Assembly: GCA_021781745.1 (NCBI GenBank)
Contig: JAJXWH010000011.1
Location: 49,879-113,878 of the forward strand
From: Bacillota bacterium
GTDB taxonomy: Bacteria > Bacillota > Clostridia > Clostridiales > Clostridiaceae
Length of the DNA: 64,000 bases
Reading direction: 5' to 3'
In this document: positions 17,927-26,461 of the stretch, in pieces
Numbering within the stretch: the stretch's first letter is position 1
Layout: every line of letters starts with the position of its first letter
Notes under the pieces: generated by a model
The model's database searches: none
What the model was told of the DNA's origin: nothing
Seen by the model: only the letters and a program-made list of their open reading frames with translations
Position numbers and translations under genes: made by a program

Positions 17927-19696
17927 TCATATATAAATCTCATCAAAAATTAAATTAGTATTCTTTTGTATTTCCTGTATTGTGATCTTTCGTTGACTAA
18001 ATTCATTTTTCAATAAAAACAATTGATTTCTTTTCTTCTCCCTAATCACATTAAGTGAATTGTTTAATATATCTGCCGCTGATAATGCTTCATTATAAGC
18101 TTGTTTGATCCACCACTTCTTTGCCTCATAAATATAAATCCTCCAATGTTCATAAAACTTTTCTACTGATACATTCACTGCATACTCAATATTTCTAATT
18201 AGCATATTATAATCGTGTAAATTCTGATTTTTAAGTATGATGGGTGACTGCCAGTTAAACCTTGGAAATCCAAAAGAAGTCATTATATCAGTGATATTCT
18301 TGTCAAAAGAATCTAATGACTTCCAACTTAAATCACATAACTTGTTTAATTCATGAATAGGTTCTATTAATTCAGAATTTCTTATTTTACAATAATCTTT
18401 ACTTGAAGCACTAAATATATCAAAAATCTGAGTTTTAAGTTTTTCTGTAAGTTCTTCATTTGCAATGTTCCAACATTTAACTGATTCTGATGATATAGTA
18501 TTAGCAATTTTATCTTGTTCTTTAGTTTTATTTAAAGAGCTTTTAAGATTACTTACAAAAATAACTTGCAATTCTAAAATGTTGTTTAATATATCATTAA
18601 AGTATTTTTCATTAATTTTGAAGATTGATTCAAATTTATTCATGTATTCATTACAATAATTATTAATGACTTTTTCATTCTCATTTATTATCTGCAAATC
18701 ATTTTCAAGTTCTAAAATTCTATCATTGCATATTCTCTCAAATTGATTGCCTGCATTTCGTATAACTTTTATTGCTTTCATTATCATATTTAATCCTTGT
18801 TGTGATGTTAAAATTTCATATAATTCGGTCTTAAATTTTTCAATCCTACTCTTTTTCAAGAATTCCCTATTACCCGTAATAAATGACTTTAATGCTAATA
18901 ATGATGAAACTCCAAAAATCTTTGAGTTATCTAAGATCCTCTTAGCTTTTATTAAAATTTCTTCTGAATTATTTTCTTTTCCTACACGCTCCAAAACATT
19001 TTTACATATTCGATTATGAATATAGGATATAAATTTGTCTTGCTCATCTTCATCAATTTCATCAATAAAAGTTACAACAAAAATTACATTCTCAATATTA
19101 TCGGTTTTTATTAACTGACAGACAAATTCACTTTCTTTCTCTGAAAACGGTGACAACGCTGAAATAACAACAATAACAGCATCAATGTCATGAAGCATAT
19201 TTATTGTAATTTTTGTCATTTCTATATTATCATTTAAGCCAGGGGTGTCTATAATATCAACATGATTTTGACATAAAACTGTCGGATATTGAATTACAAC
19301 TTCACGAATTTGCCCTTGGTTTTTTATTCCTTCTTCAGTAAGCATGGTTACATAGTCAGCTATATTATTTATATCTGCAACTTCTGTTTTTCCTTCTAGG
19401 TAAAATATTCTCATAGAAGGTTCAGTACCATAAGTTATCCTATTAATTGTTGCAGTTGCCGGCGTAACATCTGATGGTAAAATCTTCATTCCAAGTAATG
19501 CATTTATTAAAGAACTTTTTCCCCTTTTAAATTCCCCCATAACAGCAACATTAAAGTTTCTATTTTCAATTAACTTAATACTTTCACTTATTTTTTTTAT
19601 TTCTAATTCATCTATATTATTAATCTTAAACAATTCCTGCAATTGAATTAAATATCCATAAAGCTGAAACTCTATGTTTTTATAATTAGTAATCAT
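17927..19696 (-). CDS. Dynamin-like GTPase (first of three, operon leader)
   Basis: 589 residues from the ATG at 19696, which has GGAG five bases upstream; a longer start at 19711 has no such site. G1 is GEFKRGKSS at 54-62, G3 is DTPGLNDN, and the probable G4 is TFIDE. The C-terminal half is helical and lacks the glycine-rich hydrophobic paddle of its neighbour, so it may depend on the others for membrane contact. It opens the nine-gene operon; 19697-19854 upstream is very AT-rich with a TATAAT-like box but no clear -35. Confidence 0.85.
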   Translation of the reverse strand: MITNYKNIEFQLYGYLIQLQELFKINNIDELEIKKISESIKLIENRNFNVAVMGEFKRGKSSLINALLGMKILPSDVTPATATINRITYGTEPSMRIFYLEGKTEVADINNIADYVTMLTEEGIKNQGQIREVVIQYPTVLCQNHVDIIDTPGLNDNIEMTKITINMLHDIDAVIVVISALSPFSEKESEFVCQLIKTDNIENVIFVVTFIDEIDEDEQDKFISYIHNRICKNVLERVGKENNSEEILIKAKRILDNSKIFGVSSLLALKSFITGNREFLKKSRIEKFKTELYEILTSQQGLNMIMKAIKVIRNAGNQFERICNDRILELENDLQIINENEKVINNYCNEYMNKFESIFKINEKYFNDILNNILELQVIFVSNLKSSLNKTKEQDKIANTISSESVKCWNIANEELTEKLKTQIFDIFSASSKDYCKIRNSELIEPIHELNKLCDLSWKSLDSFDKNITDIMTSFGFPRFNWQSPIILKNQNLHDYNMLIRNIEYAVNVSVEKFYEHWRIYIYEAKKWWIKQAYNEALSAADILNNSLNVIREKKRNQLFLLKNEFSQRKITIQEIQKNTNLIFDEIYI

Positions 19697-19854
19697 AGTA
19701 ACTCCAATCATCTGATTATTTATATTCCAATATTTAATATTATATATTTATTTAAGGCTATTCCTCTTTATGCCTAAATAGCATATTAATCATTACTAAT
19801 TGTATAAATCTCACATAAAAATCCACTTTTTTCATGCTTTTTATGACACAAAAC

Positions 19855-19897
19855 AAAATATCCCAGTAAAGCTTAAAATGCCTTACTGGGATATTTT
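19855..19897. terminator. Hairpin terminator between the reductase gene and the GTPase operon
   Basis: AAAATATCCCAGTAA at 19855-19869 pairs perfectly with 19883-19897. The ends are A-rich and T-rich, so it can work in both directions. It isolates the GTPase operon from upstream transcription. Confidence 0.7.
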
Positions 19898-19976
19898 ATA
19901 ATCACTTAATATATATATTTATATTTTCAAATACAAATAGGGAAATATATACATTTATAAATACTTTTCTTTAAAC

Positions 19977-20028
19977 ACATATAACTATGAAGATATATTT
20001 AAAGGAACATACTTCCATAGTTATATGT
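19977..20028. other. 13-bp inverted repeat with 26-base loop
   Basis: ACATATAACTATG at 19977-19989 pairs with 20016-20028 around a loop containing AAGGAA. It lies between two terminator hairpins and lacks a following T-run, so it is less clearly a terminator; a protein-binding site or remnant is possible. Confidence 0.4.
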
Positions 20029-20042
20029 TCTCTTCTTGTGCT

Positions 20043-20076
20043 ATAAAAAGAATTGCTTTAAGTTAGCAATTCCTTT
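20043..20076 (-). terminator. Terminator of the siroheme-type reductase gene
   Basis: On the minus strand GAATTGCT and AGCAATTC (20065-20072 and 20050-20057) form a stem with a short loop, followed by TTTTTATAG, directly downstream of the stop at 20081. Confidence 0.75.
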
Positions 20077-20080
20077 CCAT

Positions 20081-20755
20081 TTATAGATAACTATTAAGAT
20101 TTATTTGTTCTTTGAACTCCTCTAATCCTACTCTATCTATGTAATCTCCTAATCTTTCCCTGTTAGTTGCATTTTCTCTATATATTTCAATAACTTTTTC
20201 TACTAAATCATATATCTTTTCTTCTGAAACACAAAGTGCTATTCTGTCTGCTAATCTTGGCTTAACTCCACCTTTTCCGCCAACATAAAGCATCCATCCT
20301 TTTCCACTTCCTATTAATCCTATATCCTTAATTGCACTATCTGCACAACTATGAGGACAGCCACTTACACCTATTTTTAACTTATTAGGTAATTCCATTC
20401 CATGATATAAGCTATCCAATTTTGATCCAACTGTTACTGAATCTTGAAGGCCTCTTTTACAAAAAGTAGTTCCTGGGCATACTTTTATGCTTCTTACACA
20501 TAAACCTACTGCAGCACCTGGGTCCATCCCTAGATCCTGCCAAGCATTATCTAAATCTTCTTCCTTTAATCCAACTAATGCAATTCTTTGAGCTCCTGTA
20601 ACTTTAATAGCTGCTGCATTATATTTTTCAGCTACATCTGCAATATTTCTTAAAATATCTGGAGTTACAATTCCAGCAGTTAAATGTGGAGCAATTGCAT
20701 ATGTTTCCTTATCCCTTTGTACTATTGCTCCTTTTTCTAATAAATCAGTTTTCAT
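20081..20755 (-). CDS. Small nitrite/sulfite reductase-family protein (4Fe-4S, siroheme type)
   Basis: 224 residues. The cysteines fit the sulfite/nitrite reductase cluster pattern: CPGTTFC at 93-99 and CPHSC at 133-137 (C-x5-C...C-x3-C). The N-terminal part (HLTAGIVTPDILRNIADVAE) matches the ferredoxin-like half-domain, and the C-terminal part (LYVGGKGGVKPR) the catalytic half. At ~220 residues it is a half-sized, single-module enzyme like the small clostridial and archaeal reductases rather than NirB or DsrAB. It probably reduces sulfite or nitrite, or acts as a siroheme electron carrier; the partner is not in view. The gene is monocistronic with its own terminator. Confidence 0.8.
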   Translation of the reverse strand: MKTDLLEKGAIVQRDKETYAIAPHLTAGIVTPDILRNIADVAEKYNAAAIKVTGAQRIALVGLKEEDLDNAWQDLGMDPGAAVGLCVRSIKVCPGTTFCKRGLQDSVTVGSKLDSLYHGMELPNKLKIGVSGCPHSCADSAIKDIGLIGSGKGWMLYVGGKGGVKPRLADRIALCVSEEKIYDLVEKVIEIYRENATNRERLGDYIDRVGLEEFKEQINLNSYL

Positions 20756-20892
20756 CGCGTATCTCTCCTAAATTCAATTTTTAAATATAGATTATTCATA
20801 TTATTTAATAATTTCTATCAATTATTCTATCATATTTTTATTTCAAACTCTAGCAAAATCATTATATTCAAAATATTCTAAATATATAGAAA

Positions 20893-22182
20893 CTATGGCA
20901 CTAGTCTTGTTCTATCCCTTGGAATAAGTGTCGTTTTTCTTACATTATCTATATCAAGCAATAATGCAGTTATCCTTTCAAGCCCTATTGCGAGTCCTCC
21001 ATGGGGAGGCATTCCATATTTAAAATTATCAATATAACTTTCATAATTTGATGGCTTTAAACCTTTGTACTTTATATTTTCTACCAATTCATTATATTGA
21101 TGAATTCTTTGGCCTCCTGTAGTTATTTCAACTCCTCTAAATAATAAGTCAAAACTATGAGTTTCATTTTCTCCACAAGGCATTGTGTACATTGGTCTCT
21201 TTTTCCTTGGATAATGGGTTAAAAATATAAAATCACTGCCAAAGGCTTCTTTTGCATATTTGCATATTAATTTTTCACCTTCTGGGTCTAAGTCACCCTC
21301 TAAGTCTGTTTTATTATATTTAGTTTTTAAAATCTCTATAGCCTCACTGAATTTAATTTTAGGAATACTATTTTCTATAGCTGGAATTTTTGCATCTAGT
21401 AACTTAAGATATTTATCGCCTTCAGAGCTTACCTTATTCAAAATAAATTTTAATAATTCTTCTTCTAAACTCATTATATCCTTCTCATCCTCAATAAATC
21501 CCATTTCTAAATCCATGCTGACATATTCATTTAAATGCCTTGTAGTATTATGCTCTTCAGCCCTATATACATGACCAATTTCAAAAACCCTTTCAAAGCC
21601 AGCGCCTACCATCATTTGTTTATAAAGCTGAGGACTTTGTGCTAGATATGCCTGTTTTTCAAAATACTGAACCTTAAATACTTCTGTACCTCCTTCTGCT
21701 CCTTCTTCTACAAGCTTAGGAGTCGATATTTCTGTAAAACCTTCCTCCACTAAAAACTTTCTAAAACCATCTACTATAATATTTTGTATTTTAAATATAG
21801 AGTTAACTTTTTCATGCCTCAAACTAAGCATTCTATTATTTAGCATAATATCTAAATTAACATCGAGATTTTCCTTATTAATTTCTATAGGAAGCTGTTC
21901 ATAGCAACTTGAAATCACCTTTATACCTTCAATATTCAGTTCAAAGGAATTTAATTTATTATTGTTTTCTATAACTCTTCCAATTATACTCACGACAGAT
22001 TCTAGATTAATGTCAATATCTTTTATTTTTGTATTTTCTACGACGCACTGCACAAGACCAGTTCTATCTCTTAATATTATAAAAGTTATAGCTTTTAATT
22101 TTCTAAGCTTATGAACCCATCCTTTAATTTCTACATTCTCATTTATATTATTATTTAATTCATTTATCATTGTTCTTTGCAT
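20893..22182 (-). CDS. aspS: Aspartyl-tRNA synthetase, archaeal/nondiscriminating type
   Basis: 429 residues from the ATG at 22182, eight bases after GAGGAG. An OB-fold anticodon domain (VEIKGWVHKLRKL... FIILRDRTGLVQCVV) is followed by a class II catalytic core with PQLYKQMMVGAGFERVFEIG, VYRAEEHNTTRHLNE and, in motif 3, GGLAIGLERI. The length and lack of the bacterial GAD insertion mark the archaeal-type AspRS (AspRS2). In clostridia such enzymes often charge tRNA-Asn with Asp for amidation, in addition to or instead of tRNA-Asp. A T-box leader lies upstream. AsnRS is less likely given HNTTRHLNEY. Confidence 0.85.
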   Translation of the reverse strand: MQRTMINELNNNINENVEIKGWVHKLRKLKAITFIILRDRTGLVQCVVENTKIKDIDINLESVVSIIGRVIENNNKLNSFELNIEGIKVISSCYEQLPIEINKENLDVNLDIMLNNRMLSLRHEKVNSIFKIQNIIVDGFRKFLVEEGFTEISTPKLVEEGAEGGTEVFKVQYFEKQAYLAQSPQLYKQMMVGAGFERVFEIGHVYRAEEHNTTRHLNEYVSMDLEMGFIEDEKDIMSLEEELLKFILNKVSSEGDKYLKLLDAKIPAIENSIPKIKFSEAIEILKTKYNKTDLEGDLDPEGEKLICKYAKEAFGSDFIFLTHYPRKKRPMYTMPCGENETHSFDLLFRGVEITTGGQRIHQYNELVENIKYKGLKPSNYESYIDNFKYGMPPHGGLAIGLERITALLLDIDNVRKTTLIPRDRTRLVP

Positions 22183-22284
22183 TTTCTTCACTCCTCAAAA
22201 TATTGGTATACGATAATAAGGACAAAATTTTATTTAAATCCTTTAAGTAAAAATCAGCCTAAGCTGTAGTTATTATAATAATTG

Positions 22285-22680
22285 TCTATAAAAAATCCCC
22301 TCCAGCTAAAACTTAACTGAAGGGGCGAAAAATCCGCGGTGCCACCCTAATTAGCATAAATAATATACATAGTTAAAATTCAAATAATACATAAAATGAA
22401 CAGGCCTTAATTCATTTTAAATTGAAATATAAAAAGCTTCCACTTCATTATAGAAGTGAAAGCTATACTTCACGGTACCATTCTACTTTGACTAAGTATA
22501 TAACTTAAGCCATCTTAAATCCCTTTAACGGAGGAATCCGTCTTATCTTACTGTTATTTTCAGATAAGCTTCTCCGAGATGTCTTCAATAAAACTTTTCT
22601 CATAGAGCTTCCACTATCCTCTACTCGCTTAAGATACTAAGATAATATCTACTATTCTCTTCATAGAATTTGTATATTTA
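22285..22680 (-). ncRNA. T-box riboswitch leader of aspS
   Basis: A leader of about 390 bases on the minus strand with the T-box signature AGGGTGGCACCGCGG at about 22333-22351. A terminator hairpin follows: GCCCCTTCAGTTAAG pairs with CTGGAGGGGATTTTTT around 22290-22325. Upstream is a Stem I-like region with AGTAGAT and GAAGACATC, so the specifier reads GAC (Asp) in GAA-GAC-A. T-box leaders bind uncharged tRNA at the specifier and antiterminate transcription. The specifier assignment is by inspection; a shift by one frame is possible. Confidence 0.85.
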
Positions 22681-22684
22681 TTGT

Positions 22685-22713
22685 ATAATAGCAATAAAAT
22701 TCAAACTTGTCAA
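22685..22713 (-). promoter_or_regulatory. sigma-A promoter of the T-box-aspS unit
   Basis: On the minus strand TTGACA at 22708-22713 and TATTAT at 22685-22690, with exactly 17 bases between. It lies a few bases upstream of the T-box leader. The degenerate hairpin arm GAAAATCTCAGC lies just upstream of it. Confidence 0.8.
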
Positions 22714-22826
22714 CATTATAACTTAATTCGAGATATAAGAAAATCTCAGCCTACCAATGAGTATCGTATTTTTTGTTGGTATTTATAATATATGTATCCG
22801 ATATTGCTCTCCCTATTTCAATAAAC

Positions 22827-23432
22827 TTACAGTTCCATATACAACTTAATCAAGCTTGGAAAATTATGACCATCATTTAAAAAGAACTGTAAATACTCAT
22901 TATATTCTTCATAATTTTCTCTATAAATTTCTAATATATCTATTAAAGCTTTTCTTGCTTCTCTTAATTCATAGCTATTTAGGTTTAAAATATCTATTGT
23001 ATAATTTGCTCTTAAATATTCCATACTATTTTTATCACTACTTTTAGGTATTATCTCACCATTAGCAATACTATAATAAAAATAGTCACTTGGATTATCT
23101 AAAACTGGATTTATAAATTTATCATCATAATTATTTTTTTTATAAATTCCACAGTTACTCTTTTCATTACAAGAAACTAAAATATTATCATAAGATTGAA
23201 ATTCTTTTGGGAACAAATCTCTGGGCTTTATATGTTCTATATGACCATCTTCATTTGTATATATTCTTTTTTCACAATAAGGACAATATTCTTCCTGCTC
23301 AACAGTTAATATATTTTCTTTGATTTTATTTCTAATATCATCCCTGTTATAATCTACCCACGATTTAGGATTATGTTTTTTCTTATATTCTAATAAAAAG
23401 TCGGGTTCTTGTTCTTTATTAACCTTTAACAT
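22827..23432 (-). CDS. ptuB: HNH endonuclease of a Septu system (PtuB-like)
   Basis: 201 residues. The HNH/zinc signature is CPYC at 50-53, HIEH at 64-67 (with H67 the probable catalytic His), DNILVSC with N83 and C88, and CG at 94-95. This is the retron/Septu PtuB family (HNH effector). It overlaps the ATPase gene by 14 bases, in the order ptuA-ptuB as in type I Septu. The pair is thought to form an ATP-gated nuclease that acts on nucleic acid on phage infection. Nothing looks broken. Confidence 0.85.
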   Translation of the reverse strand: MLKVNKEQEPDFLLEYKKKHNPKSWVDYNRDDIRNKIKENILTVEQEEYCPYCEKRIYTNEDGHIEHIKPRDLFPKEFQSYDNILVSCNEKSNCGIYKKNNYDDKFINPVLDNPSDYFYYSIANGEIIPKSSDKNSMEYLRANYTIDILNLNSYELREARKALIDILEIYRENYEEYNEYLQFFLNDGHNFPSLIKLYMEL

Positions 23433-24579
23433 TATTTTTGTTCCTAACTGATATATCTAATCTTATTCTCATGATATCTTTATCTAAATCCCCTAAATAC
23501 GCTCTTAAGTAGTCAAATATATTTTTGAATTCTTCTGTGTCATATAAGTTTTTATTTAAAAGTTCATATACTTTATTTAACTTCTCAGTGATATCTGCAT
23601 TTCTTAAGCTATCTAGTTTCATAGTTGTACTTAGGATATCTCCTATACTTTTTCCATAAGTTTCGCTTAATTTATCATTATCAATTAACTTAATACCATT
23701 TTCATCTTTTGTCATTACTCTTAATTCATTAGATGTTATATTTCCAATTACATGAGGTGAGTGAGTTGCTATAATTAATTGATTATTATTGCCAATGCTT
23801 TTATATACATCAATTATCTTTCTTTGCCACTCAGGATGAAGCGATATTTCTGGCTCATCAATTAATATTATTGAATTATTTACCTCTAAAAACTTTAGTG
23901 ACAAAGCTCTTAAGAATAATTGTTTTTCCCCTGATGATAAACCAGTAATATCAAATTCTTTACCTAGGCCATTTCTAAATATGGGTTTTGTCTCACTTGT
24001 TTCAGATAAACCTACCAATTTAATATCTAAATTCATAATAGAAAATATACTATTTATATCATCACAAACTTTATCTATAACTTCACCTATAGTTTTATTT
24101 CTATTTTTAAATATTTCTTTATTAATTTTTGTAGCTATAAATGATGGTATATTTTGAGTCATCTTTTGATCCACTATGTTTTGAAAATATGGTGTGAAAT
24201 TTAATGTATTATCCACTTTATTAATCTTCTCGAAATTGATTTCCGTTGGCATATATACAACTTTAGGGTCATTTAAATCATAATCAATAAGTGTAATACG
24301 TGCGTCTGGATGTAACATTCCGATTTCATTATCTTCTAATTTCACAGTAGCTGTATACAAAGCAGGAGTTAACTCCACTTTATTATCCCCTACTTCTTCA
24401 TACCCACGCTCATCTATATCAAAAGAATCATAAATGCACTTTAATAAAGTAGTTTTACCAGAACCATTTTCACCAATAACAATAATGGTATCTAATATAT
24501 TTCCATTATTATCTTTAAAATCTATCTCTAAATTATCAAATATTTCATGATTATTAAATTTGATTTTTTCTATTTTCAT
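23419..24579 (-). CDS. ptuA: AAA/ABC-type ATPase of a Septu system (PtuA-like)
   Basis: 386 residues. The Walker A is GENGSGKTT at 36-44, the signature LSSGEKQ, the Walker B SIILIDEPEISLHPEWQ, and the H-loop ATHSPHVIG. This is the SMC-like ABC-ATPase fold (AAA_21 type) of PtuA, with the helical arm between. It pairs with the HNH gene immediately downstream. The start ATG at 24579 has GGGGGAT ahead. The upstream 240 bases (24580-24825) hold nothing I recognise. Confidence 0.85.
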   Translation of the reverse strand: MKIEKIKFNNHEIFDNLEIDFKDNNGNILDTIIVIGENGSGKTTLLKCIYDSFDIDERGYEEVGDNKVELTPALYTATVKLEDNEIGMLHPDARITLIDYDLNDPKVVYMPTEINFEKINKVDNTLNFTPYFQNIVDQKMTQNIPSFIATKINKEIFKNRNKTIGEVIDKVCDDINSIFSIMNLDIKLVGLSETSETKPIFRNGLGKEFDITGLSSGEKQLFLRALSLKFLEVNNSIILIDEPEISLHPEWQRKIIDVYKSIGNNNQLIIATHSPHVIGNITSNELRVMTKDENGIKLIDNDKLSETYGKSIGDILSTTMKLDSLRNADITEKLNKVYELLNKNLYDTEEFKNIFDYLRAYLGDLDKDIMRIRLDISVRNKNNVKG

Positions 24580-24825
24580 CTTATATCCCCCCTCTTGCCT
24601 TTATGCTAAATTTAATATAATATTACAAACTTATATTTCACCTTTAACTAACGCCACTTATTAGGCATTGTTTTATTTCCTTTAATTTATAAATTTAATT
24701 CTTATTTCTCATACTCAATATTCGCATAAAAACGCTATTGCTTTTCCTTCATATACCATATTTTATCTTTTGTTTTGATTGTTAACAACATTATAGCTAA
24801 ATAAACTCAGGGTTTCAATATATGA

Positions 24826-25083
24826 TTAAATACTATGGTATGGCATTCTTAATATAAATGAAATATTAATTAAAAGTTGTTTCACTGCTTCACTCTTTAC
24901 TTTAAACATAGTATTCTCACACCCACTAAATGCTCCAGCTTTTATGATAGTTAAATTATTGGGAATTGTTATGCTGCTTAAATTCTTACATCCGTCAAAT
25001 GCCTCATCTCCAATAATTGTTACACTGCTAGGAACTTCCCTCTGAATACCACCAGCCTTTTTGATCCTGCTTCCATTCTGCAC
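24826..25083 (-). pseudogene. BspA-type leucine-rich-repeat fragment
   Basis: About 85 codons with two or so BspA (LRR_5) repeats, seen in [35 protein letters not shown] and [10 protein letters not shown]. Real members of this family carry many repeats plus a signal peptide and are usually cell-surface proteins. Here there is no signal peptide and the frame ends in unrelated sequence, so it is a fragment. Confidence 0.65.
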
Positions 25084-25140
25084 TTGCTCCTATTGGCTTT
25101 AACAATAATATAGATTAATCCTCCAAATTTTAAAGTAACA

Positions 25141-25314
25141 CTATTCAAATACTTTAACAATCTCAATTTTGCCTATGATAAATTTATTAAAGTTTTCTAA
25201 TCCCTCTGCTAGTATCCATAATTCTTGATGATAGTTCTTACCCACAGTTTGTATTTCAAATTTGGATATATAATTATCATCAACTTTAAATCTTAGAGAA
25301 TAACATATGTATTT
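25141..25314 (-). pseudogene. Unrecognised gene fragment, 57 codons, no start
   Basis: A frame with coding character: YSLRFKVDDNYISKFEIQTV, then HQELWILAEGLENF, then GKIEIVKVFE and a stop. A TAA lies just upstream in the same frame and there is no ATG. It overlaps the end of the GGCT gene by 29 bases in another frame. This looks like the C-terminal end of a lost protein; I cannot name the family. Confidence 0.4.
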
Positions 25315-25720
25315 TTAATTGTTTCTTAAAATCACCAGCTATTTGTATAACCTCATCAATTGAATAATTAGATACCTCATTAGGTTTGACCTGTATTTCT
25401 GATTTAACATTTGTTTTTATATATATAAATACTTCTTTATAACTCCCATCATTCAGTCTAATTTTAATATTTTCTCTCAGATATTTAGGAATTTCTTCCC
25501 ACTGATCGGCAATCCAAATTTCTTCTTGTGTTAATTCTAAGACTTTACCTTGTATAGATTGACCAGCTTTCTCTTTTACATAATAATATCCATCTGAATC
25601 TGCATATACTGAGTGATTTTCCAACGTCGCATCAATCATATTTATTTCCCTACTAAATAATATTTTTTGTATTTCTATATCCATTAATGTTCCATATGAA
25701 AAAAGGTAAAACTTATTCAT
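25286..25720 (-). CDS. Gamma-glutamylcyclotransferase-like (AIG2/GGACT family) protein
   Basis: 144 residues. It starts MNKFYLFSYGTLMDIEIQ, where FSYGTLM is the substrate-binding loop of the AIG2-like/GGCT fold. Later pieces are GQSIQGKVLELTQEE and WEEIPKYLRENIK. The family covers gamma-glutamyl cyclotransferases and gamma-glutamylamine cyclotransferases. The probable general-acid Glu in WEEIP (about residue 75) is consistent with activity. It looks intact and stands alone between fragments. Confidence 0.75.
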   Translation of the reverse strand: MNKFYLFSYGTLMDIEIQKILFSREINMIDATLENHSVYADSDGYYYVKEKAGQSIQGKVLELTQEEIWIADQWEEIPKYLRENIKIRLNDGSYKEVFIYIKTNVKSEIQVKPNEVSNYSIDEVIQIAGDFKKQLKIHMLFSKI

Positions 25721-25898
25721 CTTTACACTACTCCTTACAAATATTGCAATTATTTAATTATACCCAATGTGACCGTATTTTAATATTTCTTTCTTACTTA
25801 GTTTTGAGTATTTTCAGTTTATTATAGCATATTATTTCCATAAAAAAATTGAAGCTGAAGCCTTTAAATTCAATATATATATTCAACTTTGCGCTATA

Positions 25899-26059
25899 AG
25901 GCACAATCAAAAAAATAACAAGTCCATTTGCCAGCCTATTTTCCACCATGCTGCGTCGGCAAATTGACCTAATAGGCCCGCTATGAGGGCAACTTGCCTC
26001 CTTGTCTGATGAAAAATATCCATGGCAACTTTGGACTTGTTATTTATTTTCATGTGCCT
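25899..26059. mobile_element. 161-bp element with 28-bp terminal inverted repeats (MITE-like)
   Basis: The left arm at 25899-25926 (AGGCACAATC... ending AACAAGTCCA) and the right arm at 26032-26059 (TGGACTTGTT... ending ATGTGCCT) are imperfect inverted repeats of about 28 bases. Inside, ATTTGCC and GGCAAAT (about 25926-25963) form a further hairpin, and GGCAACTTGCC follows. There is no coding capacity. It could be a MITE or a structured RNA; copies elsewhere in the genome would decide. Confidence 0.5.
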
Positions 26060-26155
26060 AATTATTATTTTTTAGATAAAATCTTAATAGATAGAATATT
26101 CAAAATATTTAGAGTATGTTATAATATTATAAAATATATAAAGGTGGTATGCTTT

Positions 26156-26335
26156 ATGGAAAAATATAGGGATCATGAAATCATCGTAATACAGAATAAT
26201 GAAAATCAATACCCATATAAGGCAATTGCAAAAATAGGTAATACTGAAATAAAGCATAAGGGACAAAGTGAGTCCGAAGCAATTTCTTTGGTCAAGCAAA
26301 GCATCAATAAGTTAAAATCCAAAAATCTACTTTAA
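26156..26335 (+). CDS. Small hypothetical protein (59 aa)
   Basis: 59 residues starting MEKYRDHEIIVIQNN and ending KSINKLKSKNLL. The ATG at 26156 has AAAGGTGG ahead. A TATAAT box at 26120-26125 may drive it. It is soluble, with alternating charged residues and no known domain. It is one of few plus-strand genes in the window and has its own terminator. No function can be given. Confidence 0.55.
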   Translation: MEKYRDHEIIVIQNNENQYPYKAIAKIGNTEIKHKGQSESEAISLVKQSINKLKSKNLL

Positions 26336-26403
26336 CTGTAGTATATGTAAATTCAAACGAATCAAAATTGTTATATTTAAAATACCAGGTATGGAAGCTA
26401 CAT

Positions 26404-26441
26404 AAAACCCTCGACTAGTGTCGGGGGTTTTACCTTTTATT
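26404..26441 (+). terminator. Terminator of the 59-aa gene
   Basis: AAAACCCTCGAC and GTCGGGGGTTTT form a stem (one T-G pair) around TAGT, followed by ACCTTTTATTTTTT on the plus strand. Confidence 0.8.
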
Positions 26442-26461
26442 TTTTATATTTTACTAACTAT

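Noticed and set aside
24826..25083. A functional secreted leucine-rich-repeat protein
   Set aside because: No signal peptide, few repeats and an unrelated tail; treated as a fragment.
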